Of a stretch of 64,000 nucleotides of DNA, positions 54,449-64,000 are shown one piece after another. Numbering within the stretch: position 1 is the stretch's first letter; the number at the start of each line of letters is the position of its first letter. The position numbers and the translations under genes were made by a program. The stretch comes from Cercospora beticola (lineage: Eukaryota; Ascomycota; Dothideomycetes; Mycosphaerellales; Mycosphaerellaceae), in the NCBI RefSeq assembly GCF_033473495.1, contig NC_088935.1, forward strand, positions 2,294,001 through 2,358,000, read 5' to 3'. A model generated the notes under the pieces. It did not search any database, was not told the DNA's origin, and saw only the letters and a program-made list of their open reading frames with translations.

Positions 54449-54862
54449 GTTTGCTGCTGTCTTGACGATGTTCTGTCCAAGTGTCTTGCTCGCGTGAGTC
54501 CTCGCCAATGGCAGTGGCTGCGGTTAGCGTATGAAATTTGTCCAAGCTTAGACTCGCGCTGCCAGCACGAACTGATGATGCGAGCAGGACCTTGATAAGC
54601 TGTCTTGTCTTGTCTTGTCTTGTGCCCAACACTCACTCGTACAGCAAGACCGAAGTCTGACTCGGACTGCCCGCGCGTGGCCCACCCCGGTCTGAAATCC
54701 CGCTCTTCGGAAAGTCTTGGCACCGAAGCCAACGCGACTTGCGCAACCGACGCGTCTCGACGCAAGCACTTCACGACACACAGACCACTCGCATAACCGC
54801 AGACTGCAGAGCAGACCCGCAACGCCGGCTGCGCAACCGCAGCTGCTCGCACGCCGCCCACA
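54449..54862. promoter_or_regulatory. Divergent promoter of TRPC and MBP1
   Basis: These 414 bp separate the two starts. Visible elements: ACGCGT (54750-54755), an MCB-type Mbp1 site, 108 bp from the MBP1 start; TGACTCG (54658-54664) and TGAGTCC (54495-54501), each one base away from the Gcn4/CpcA consensus; and a (TGTCT)n tract. Regulatory roles are inferred from sequence only. Confidence 0.45.
54601..54623 (+). repeat. Pentanucleotide microsatellite (TGTCT)4.6
   Basis: Four and a half perfect TGTCT units lie in the TRPC/MBP1 promoter. Confidence 0.85.
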
Positions 54863-57054
54863 ATGGCGCCCGACGACAAGAAGATCTACAGCGCGACCTA
54901 CAGCAATGTGCGCGCTGCCCTCTCGCCCCGCCCTCCGTATGCTGCGCCGCTAACCTCGCTGTCCAGGTGCCCGTGTACGAGTACAATGTCGCCGGCAATC
55001 ATATTATGCGCCGGCGCTCCGATGACTGGATCAATGCGACGCACATCCTCAAAGTCGCCGACTACGACAAACCTGCGCGAACACGCATCCTCGAGCGCGA
55101 AGTGCAGAAGGGCGTACACGAAAAAGTGCAGGGAGGCTATGGCAAATACCAGGGTATGCGACGAGCAAAGGCTGCCCAAAGAGGTCATGCTTGCTGATCA
55201 GAGACTGTGTGCGCAGGAACATGGATTCCTTTGCCAGACGGCCGGGAACTTGCACAAAAGAACGGCGTGCTCGAGAAGCTGAGACCCATCTTTGATTTCG
55301 TCCCTGGCGACAGAAGTCCACCGCCGGCGCCAAAACATGCTACAGCTGCCTCATCTAAGCCCCGAGCCCCGAGAGCGCCTCCAAACTCCAGGCGAGCACC
55401 TGCCAAGAAAGTGAGCGAATCGCCAATGAACCCGCCAACGAAACGAAGCGCAGGCTACGCAGGCATGCACGATTACGACCAGATGAGCATGCAAGGCGGA
55501 GAAACGCCAGACGATGTCACTGTTGTTTCCGAAGCTTTCGATGATTACGATCCACAATACACGGGAGGAGACCGCAAGCGGCGCAGAGTCGAGGAGATGA
55601 CCCAAGCTGACAAGGAGCATCAATTGTGGGCCGATGAGCTGCTGGATTACTTCATGCTTATGGACAGCCCACTGGACCAGCTGCCGCTCGCTCCTTCGCC
55701 CCCTCAAGGCGCAGACCTCAATCGACCCATTGACGACAAAGGCCACACGGCACTGCATTGGGCTGCTGCCATGGGCGACCTTGAAGTGGTTAAGGACCTC
55801 ATCCGAAGACAGGCGGCCGTGGATGTGCAATCGAAGAACGGCGAGACACCGCTGATGCGGGCTGTGCTTTTCACCAACAACTACGACCGCCAAAATATGG
55901 ATAAGCTTGCGGGTTTACTGATTCGTACAGTGAACATGCAAGAATGGTGGGGCCAGACCGTATTCCACCATATCGCCAACATCACGGAACGCAAGAGCAA
56001 ATACCAATGCGCAAGATATTATATGGACTGCATTCTCAACAAGATGCCTGAGATCATGAGTCCAGACAATATCGAGCGCATCTTGAACACACAGGATCAC
56101 AATGGGGATACTGCAATCACGATCGCAGCCCGCAATGGTGCGCGAAAATGTGTGAGAAGCCTGATAGGTCGCAATGCGGCTGTTGGGATACCCAACTCAA
56201 TGGGAGAAACTGCAGACTCTCTAATTGTCCAGCTGAACCGTCGGCGACAGGAGCGGAACAACCACCGTCAGCTGTCTTCGTCCCCTTTTCAGGCTGACAC
56301 ACGAGGCAGCACGTTCACTGGTGGTCCGGTACGGTCGCATCTGAATGGCATGAATGGCAGCATGGCGATCGACCCAGCTTTGGCCGGCTTTGCCCAAGCT
56401 TCACAATCATCAGATAACAGCTTGTATAAGTCTGAAGCTGCTCTTTCGCTAACGTCAGCAATCGTACCAGCACTGAAAAGCAAAGCCGATCAGCTCGCCG
56501 CACATCTCGAGTCAGAGATTGAAGAGAAAGAAATGGAGAGGATTGAAGCCGAGAGGGTTGCTGCAGAACGTTCAGCGCAGATCGAACTTCTACATCGGCA
56601 GCTGGAAGAGCTCACCGCGAAAGAGCTCGAACAAGCAGGCGACGGAGCCGATGATGACGACGCCTTATCCCAGAAGCTAACCTCGCTCATGCAAGAATAC
56701 GAAGCCTTGATGAGAGAAGATGAGGATGCCGAGTTGAAGCAAATCTTGAATCAAGAGGAACAGTCGCAGTCAGACTCTCCCGCTGATGATATGATGCTCG
56801 AAGACGAAGAGGAACTTGTCAGTCAAAAATTACCACTTGTGCAAGAACTGTACGAGCTTGTGGAGAAACGAAAGACGCTCTTCACGGCCATCGTACAGGC
56901 TCTTTCGAACGCGGGTATGAACAACAAGCAAACAGAGTACAGGAGACTCATTACCGGAGCACTTGGCGTTCGAGAGGAAGATGTGGAAGCTATGCTACCT
57001 GACATTGTAGCGGAGCTGGAGGATTGGCAAGGGATGAATGTTGGTGTGTCATGA
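54863..57054 (+). CDS. MBP1: APSES-ankyrin cell-cycle transcription factor (Mbp1 type)
   Basis: Exons 54863-54907, 54967-55153 and 55217-57054 encode 689 aa. The APSES/KilA-N DNA-binding domain (about 8-105) contains [52 protein letters not shown] basic, Pro-rich linker follows, then ankyrin repeats (about 240-420; [52 protein letters not shown]), and a C-terminal coiled coil ([19 protein letters not shown]). This is the Mbp1/Res layout: with Swi6 it binds ACGCGT boxes and drives G1/S genes. The second intron splits a Gly codon and rejoins YQGTWIP. Confidence 0.94.
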
Positions 57055-57403
57055 GCTGTTCTTACCAGCAATTTATCTTAGACGGGGCACGCTACGGTGC
57101 AGCTGGCGGTCTCGAAATGCCATAAGTGCATGGTGATCTACATATTCCGAGAAGGCGCTATATTGCAAAGTCAATATGTAGCCCAGTGTCACGATGAAAT
57201 GTTATACGATGAAGAGCCTTTGAATTTCAAGTCTACTGTATATTTCTTGTTAGCCCCGAACATGGGGAGCTTGGCTTGGCTGGAGACGGAGAAAATAGCA
57301 TCGGCTTCCAGGTGCCGACGCTCCGACCAAGCCACCAGAAAAGTCTCGGTGTTCAAGGCCTCAAGTTGCCAACACCAACCAAATTACACACAGAGCCGAC
57401 AAC
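57055..57403. other. Spacer between MBP1 and the NUG1-like gene
   Basis: These 349 bp lie between two same-strand genes and hold nothing recognised. Confidence 0.4.
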
Positions 57404-58336
57404 ATGAAGGTCGGCAAACCACAATCTAAGCGAGTGCCAGTGCGTTTGAGGCACAAGATTCAAAAAGCCTCAGCGAATAAACAACGCAAAGAGCGCAAGG
57501 AGGCGAAGAAGAACCCGCAATGGCGGTCACGACTGAAGAAGGACCCTGGCATTCCAAATCTGTTCCCATACAAGGACAAGATTCTCGCAGAGATTGAGGA
57601 GAGTAAGCGAAATAAGGAGGAGGAGAAAGAGCGTCGGCGAGACATTGCAAGAGCACAGAGAGAAGGGCGGTCGGTCGATGCGACAACGAAACCGGTAGAT
57701 GGGGATCTCGAGGTCTCTGAGGACGAGGAGGATGATGATGACGAGGAAATGGATGAGAGAGAAGATGTCAACCCCATGGCTGCATTGGTCGCTTCGGCGT
57801 CTCAACGCGCGCAGGCATATTCTAAAGAGGATGAAGACGAAGACGAGGAGGACGACGATGCAGACGAAGAGATGAAAATCGCACCAAAAGCCGCGCCGAC
57901 CACAGCAGACGCACCGAAGAAGAAACTTCCGAAGCAAGTGCTCGACGATCCGATCAAGCCTGTGAACCGACTTCTAGGGAGACTACAGAAGACACCAGAC
58001 GGGATACAACAGCTACTCGAGTACTACCAGTTGCCGCCGCTCGTCACCGCAGGTAGCGACGCCACGACTAGGTTTTTGGTTGATGTTGCCAGGAAGCGAG
58101 GCCGGTTGAGTCGTGGCGGCGTACCGAACCTCCATGCAGCGGCCTTGACGGTTCTTAGCGACCTTCAAGAACAGAGATTGAAACTGCCGGCGCTTCAGCA
58201 ACAGAAGCAGCAGAAAGCTTCTGCTGCAACGTCCAAGGGCGAAGTGCAAATTGTCACTCAGCTTGCCGAGCCTTTCAGAATCGAAGGGCTATTCGGCGAC
58301 GAGCCATCCACATCTGCTGGAGCGATGGAGATGTAG
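57404..58336 (+). CDS. NUG1-like nucleolar protein lacking the GTPase domain
   Basis: A single exon encodes 310 aa. The N-terminus (MKVGKPQSKRVPVRLRHKI, then NPQWRSRLKKDPGIPNLFPYK) is the basic GN3L/Grn1 domain of Nug1/GNL3 ribosome-assembly GTPases. Acidic runs follow (105-156). From about residue 178 (LPKQVLDDPIKPVNRLLGRL, YYQLPPLVTAG, TTRFLVDVARKRGRLSRGG, VPNLHAAALTVL) it matches the part that lies after the G domain in Nug1. The circularly permuted G domain itself (NKxD, GxPNVGKS, DxPG) is absent, and the frame is continuous with no room for it. It may be a shortened paralogue or an altered NUG1. Nucleolar location and 60S binding are inferred from the termini. Confidence 0.85.
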   Translation: MKVGKPQSKRVPVRLRHKIQKASANKQRKERKEAKKNPQWRSRLKKDPGIPNLFPYKDKILAEIEESKRNKEEEKERRRDIARAQREGRSVDATTKPVDGDLEVSEDEEDDDDEEMDEREDVNPMAALVASASQRAQAYSKEDEDEDEEDDDADEEMKIAPKAAPTTADAPKKKLPKQVLDDPIKPVNRLLGRLQKTPDGIQQLLEYYQLPPLVTAGSDATTRFLVDVARKRGRLSRGGVPNLHAAALTVLSDLQEQRLKLPALQQQKQQKASAATSKGEVQIVTQLAEPFRIEGLFGDEPSTSAGAMEM

Positions 58337-58736
58337 TGGGAAAATTGGTCCTTCGAAGCACGAGGTGCGACCTGAAGACATGATGCGGGTGGAGCTGCAT
58401 ATTTTGCTAAGACAATGCGACGAGTATAGAGAGGGCGGTACAAGGAAGTGAATTTCCAGTTCTCTCAGGTCATCAAGAGCTTTTATTGCGGCCAACATGA
58501 GCCTAAGGAAAGAACAGGGCCCGACCTCGGTGACGCCACGCTAGTCTACGAGCACACGAACTTATTCTGATTTGCTCTTCTGCCGTCCGGTGGCTTTCTC
58601 ATCTTCCGTGACCATCGCGAATCGACGTCTACCACGGTCAATGGGCGAGAAAGATCACGTATCGGGTGCGGCTCCTCCAGAGCTTTCTCAGGAGCTCTAC
58701 TGTACAGATCACACGTTCACTGCATGTTCCTGATCA
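58337..58736. other. Convergent spacer
   Basis: These 400 bp lie between two stop codons; no feature is recognised. Confidence 0.4.
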
Positions 58737-61065
58737 TCATGCAGCGTTCAGGAACAGCTCTTCCATGGCCTGCCGAGCGGGCTTGGGTAGCGGCTCTCCG
58801 GCCTGGTCGATTGCCGTCTTCAGGCGCTTCGCCAGATCTTCTTTTTGTGGGTGTGTGGGATTAGCGGATTGGATGGCGAGCAGGCATTTCAGAGCAGGAA
58901 GGTACTTCTCTGTTTGAAAATATGTTAGCACGTCTTTTGTTAGTCCCGATAAAATCATATGGGTACTTACGTCTCCGAATGTACACCTCAAACCCTGCCA
59001 ACTGTGCATCCAGGCTCTGCGGACTAAGTTCCAGTAGAGGCGTAACATATTTCATGGCCTCCTCCAGTGGCTTCTCGCCGGCTTGTTTGAGCAGCTCAAG
59101 GCCTTGTGGGTCCTTGTCTTCCTTCCGTGCCGCTTCCTCGTCTTCGCCCTTGGGCACTGGTTTCTTCGCAGCGGCGGCTTTCTTCTCTGCTTCAGCTCTC
59201 TCCGCCTCCTTCTTCGCCTTCTTTGCTGCTTTTTTCCTGTCCGCCTCGCATTGGGCAGTTCCGTTCGGATCGCCGCCCTTGGCCAACTCTGGGCGATCGA
59301 ATAACATGCAATAGATCTTGATTGCAGACAAGGCGGCGCGTGTGAAGAAGGGATGTTCACGTAGCTTGTCCTCCCACCGAATCATCTCTACATATGAGCG
59401 GATCATGCCTTTCCGCAGCGAGAACGTGTGGAAATCGAATTGGTCCTCGTTCCACACCTCGAAGATATCGTAAACAGCCTTGAATCGTTTGAGTGCGAGT
59501 GCCAATTTGCCTTGTCGGAGATAAGACTCTCCATCTTCGGTGATGTACCAGACGCATTGCATGTCCAGGAGATCGCCTAGAGGGCCGCCTACAGCCTCCT
59601 TCCGTGTGAATAGACCCATGGTATCGATCGCGGCTTGATTCTCATCGTTACGGAGCTGATACTTTGCGCATTTAGTATTGATGTATCGATCTCTGAGATC
59701 CATCTCCCTTGCTGTGTTCATTGCCTTGGAAGCCGCTTCTCGATCGCCCAGGTTCTTCAGTATGCGCGCGCGAGTCATCTGGTACGTGTAGTCATTGGAT
59801 TGGGTGTTGATCGATATGGCTTTGTCGATATACTGTTGCGCTTTCGTGAGGTCGCGAGACAAGTGGTAGTTGTAATGCTGCGCGAGGAAGTAGTTGACGC
59901 TCAGTGACCACATTCGAGCGCGATCGGCAGGGCTAGACTTTGACGTTCCATTGACACTGCCATTGGCCTCATGCTGCTCAGCGCCGCCATTTGTTTGCAC
60001 CTCTTCTTGAGCATATCCCTCCACGAGAGTCTGGATCATATTGCGCTTCTCCACATCAGCATATAATTGCTTGACGTTTGCAAAAGTACTCGGGACACCC
60101 TTTTGAAAAGATCTCCTCAGATAGGCGTCGGCATGTTGTCGGAAGCTATCCCCTTGTAGGAAGTCCAATGGAATTCGTCGTGCAGCATCGATCCTTGGGC
60201 TTTTGTCCGCAAAGCTCTGGTAGACGGCGAGCAGTTTCTCTTGGTCCTCAGGCTTCGATCGGTCGAGTGCCAGCGCCTTCTCGAGGCCCTGATAGTATGC
60301 TCGCTTTTCGACATTTCGGTGCAGTAGCGCTCGGTAGGCCTTCTCCGCGTCCTCTCTTCGGTCGAGCTTGAGCAGGTAGCTTGCCTTGGCCTCCATCACC
60401 GCTGTCCTGTCCAACGCCGTCTTTTGTATTGATTCGAGATGCTCGAGTGCCCGTTGATACTCACCGCGCTCGGCAATGATCGAGTTTTTGTACAGCAGAG
60501 CTTCCGCATGTTCCATGTCGCTCTTTGGCGGAGGTTGTTTCAGAGTCTCCTCGTACTTTTGTAACACATCCTCAGCTTTGTCCAATTCACCGTTCAGGTG
60601 CAGTGCTACTGCCAAAGCGGTCCAATTCTGCCGGAAGCCTGGCTTTGCTTGAAGCATCTGGTTGCGGCTCTGGACGAAGCCTGGGTAGTCTCGCATCTGC
60701 ACTTGCAACAGAGCCAAGTCTCGCTGGATCTGAACACTATCAGGATCCAGCCGGAGAGCAAAGCGGTATGCCTTGATCGCCTCTTCATAGTTCTTCACAC
60801 TCCTCCATAGCAGTCCGTAGACGTGCCAGCAGACGTGCGAGCGCATGGCGTTTTTGAGCGCAAGCTTACACAGCTCAAACGCCTCGTCCGACTTGGCCTG
60901 ATTGTTCAGAATCAGCGCCTTCATTGCCTGCGTGTCGCCATGGGTCGGATGCTTCTTGAGGATCTGCTCGGCGGCCTTGAGGCCTTTCTTGTATTGCTTC
61001 GATTCATAGTTCTGAACCAGGTGCCGAAAGAGCGTCTGCTCCTTCGACGGGAGTGGTTGGGACAT
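58737..61065 (-). CDS. NAT1: NatA auxiliary subunit (NAA15/Nat1)
   Basis: Exons 61065-58971 and 58909-58737 encode 755 aa. The protein is built of TPR helices from the N-terminus (LPSKEQTLFRHLVQNYESKQYKKGLK, HPTHGDTQAMKALILNNQ, CWHVYGLLWRSVKNYEEAIKAYRFALRLDP) and shows the family's LYKNSIIAERGEYQRALEHL and WYITEDGESYLRQGKL. Near residue 620-670 a Lys/Glu/Ala-rich charged insert interrupts the TPR array. NAT1 anchors the catalytic Naa10/Ard1 to ribosomes and shapes its substrate choice for N-terminal acetylation. The intron splits a Gln codon and rejoins as VYIRRQKYLPALKC. Catalytic partner not in this window. Confidence 0.95.
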
Positions 61066-61682
61066 GGTCGTGCGTCGTGCACTGTTCGCGAGCGCAGGTG
61101 TGTGGGTGTTATCGAAGCATGCGAGCTGCGGCGGACTCGGTGGGGGTGTTTGTCCGACAGCAGATGTTCTCGAAGAATATCCAGTGATTCCAGTCTATGC
61201 CAAGAAAGCCAGCCGGCTGACTTGACGCGAGCTCCAGCATCTCTGCGGACCTCACACAGGAACAAGGGCACGTGCAGCGGTGGGGGCATGCCACTCGGGA
61301 CTCAGAGACGACAAAAATGTGTAAGTGAAGTAAAGACGAGACTTTCTTGCTCGATTCTACATCGTGCGCAACTCCCCCAAGACCTAAGACAAAAACGCCT
61401 TGCAAAGACCCCCACCAGCGCGTGCAGCCACGCAGATTCATTCCTTGCTTGTGGTATACGCGTGAGAAATGAGGCACGAGACCAGTATGCTAGCTATGGC
61501 AAGGCAACAAGATAATCTGGTGTCAAATCCTCCCTGCGCCCTCGCCTGCCCTAGTCATTCTCTGCTTGTCCTGCTGCCGCAAACTCGAGTTCAACATAGA
61601 GGCGTGAGCACGGGAATCGAGTCGGTCCATGTGCCTCTTCTGCTTTCATGCTTGTCATGGACGCATGGAGCCGCTTCGTCGT
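61066..61682. other. Promoter of NAT1 and 3' region of ARF1
   Basis: About 620 bp between two minus-strand genes. No other gene, RNA or repeat was recognised. Confidence 0.4.
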
Positions 61683-63406
<1,724 letters not shown>

Positions 63407-64000
63407 ATGCCATCGCGAGCTGCCGTCTATTCCGCACAAACTCCACGTCCTTTCTACGGGCCCGCACGGCCTCCTAGAGTTGCCACCAAGCCGCAGGTCG
63501 ACACCAGGCCAAGAGTGGCCCTGCTGCAGTTGCAGAAGCATCCGTACTTCGACGAGCAATACGCACTGCTTTTGCGCGAACTTTCTGCCCGCTTCCAGGT
63601 CGACGTGATCACCAACAGAACCCAAGCGAGCCATCTGTTCCGCAACGGCTGGCATTCAATCGTCCTCGCAACTGACCAGGCCCTCGCCGAGTCCAACGAC
63701 TATGTGCTGCGAGATGAAGCGAGGGTCTTCGTCCAACGTGGTGGCACCCTGATCCTGTGCTGCCACTTCGCCGCTGCCGCCCCCAGGCTGGATGTCGAGA
63801 AGTTCTTCTCCTCCTTTGGCTTGTACTGGCGCAGTGGCGATTACCATCGCACGGAGCACGACCTCAACTACGCCATTGCTGGCGTCGACACAGGTGATCT
63901 CAAGCCACGCTACAGTCAACAAGCTGTCCACCTGCGGGATGTCGACCCAAGGCATGCCATGTATCTGCCAGCCGCCACCGCCTACGTTCAATCTTCTGTC
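63407..64000 (+). CDS. Unknown protein, 5' part only
   Basis: The frame is open from ATG at 63407 to the end of the window (198 codons) without a stop. After a Pro/Arg-rich start the protein has ordered alpha/beta-like sequence: RVALLQLQKHPYFDEQYALLLREL, FQVDVITNRTQASHL, WHSIVLATDQALAE, VFVQRGGTLILCCHFAAAAP, VEKFFSSFGLYWRSGDYHRTEH. The repeating beta-alpha rhythm recalls a Rossmann-like or glutamine-amidotransferase-like fold, but no catalytic motif is seen and no family was recognised. The 3' part lies outside the window. Codon use and the absence of frame breaks support a real gene. Confidence 0.75.
   Translation, partial: MPSRAAVYSAQTPRPFYGPARPPRVATKPQVDTRPRVALLQLQKHPYFDEQYALLLRELSARFQVDVITNRTQASHLFRNGWHSIVLATDQALAESNDYVLRDEARVFVQRGGTLILCCHFAAAAPRLDVEKFFSSFGLYWRSGDYHRTEHDLNYAIAGVDTGDLKPRYSQQAVHLRDVDPRHAMYLPAATAYVQSSV

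Overview
This window is nuclear DNA of a filamentous ascomycete. The evidence is direct: about 30 genes with short (about 45-110 bp) GT-AG introns, a trifunctional GATase-IGPS-PRAI tryptophan gene, an APSES-ankyrin Mbp1-type factor, a Dicer with the fungal DCL2-type layout, a PIR/GPI cell-wall protein and a Kex2-type repeat protein. Gene density, intron size and protein sequence suggest Pezizomycotina, most likely Dothideomycetes; that placement is inference. Most genes are housekeeping, single-copy and alternate freely between strands. There is no transposase, provirus, CRISPR array or secondary-metabolite cluster that I can support.

Layout. 1-4.8 kb: the 5' part of a single-pass membrane protein, a long sparse region, then a small secreted protein made of three near-identical six-cysteine repeats joined by Lys-Arg linkers. 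4.8-10 kb: mitochondrial 2-oxodicarboxylate carrier, the TORC1 regulator NPR3, and a Cys/His-rich protein of unknown function. 11-15.2 kb: eIF3d, a fungal family of unknown function, and a three-exon Dabb-fold (stress-responsive A/B barrel) gene. 15.5-20 kb: a four-exon Dicer. 20.5-25.2 kb: a coiled-coil nuclear-type protein, an SDR lacking the usual catalytic Tyr and Lys, cytidine deaminase, and the Fe-S co-chaperone Jac1. 25.4-28.7 kb: a secreted GH106-like glycosidase. 31-36 kb: a PIR/GPI wall protein and a phosphate-family MFS transporter, separated by long gene-free stretches.

36.7-43 kb: a divergent mitochondrial pair (gamma-butyrobetaine dioxygenase-like enzyme and thiamine-pyrophosphate carrier), an intron-containing type II tRNA gene, and indoleamine 2,3-dioxygenase. 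43-52 kb: nucleoporin Nup192, complex I subunit NDUFB7, and a BRCT plus WGR-like protein with no PARP catalytic domain. 52-64 kb: the trifunctional tryptophan gene, an Mbp1-type cell-cycle factor, a NUG1-like protein that lacks its GTPase domain, the NatA subunit NAT1, ARF1, and the 5' part of an unknown protein at the window edge.

The most interesting signals are the KR-linked tandem cysteine-rich peptide precursor (3279-3871), whose repeats have changed at many silent sites but hardly at all in protein; the GTPase-less NUG1-like gene (57404-58336); and two proteins that keep a family fold without its usual active-site residues or catalytic domain (the SDR at 21890-22860 and the BRCT-WGR protein at 49894-51688). 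Splice sites were assigned by eye from reading frame and family sequence and have not been tested against transcripts.
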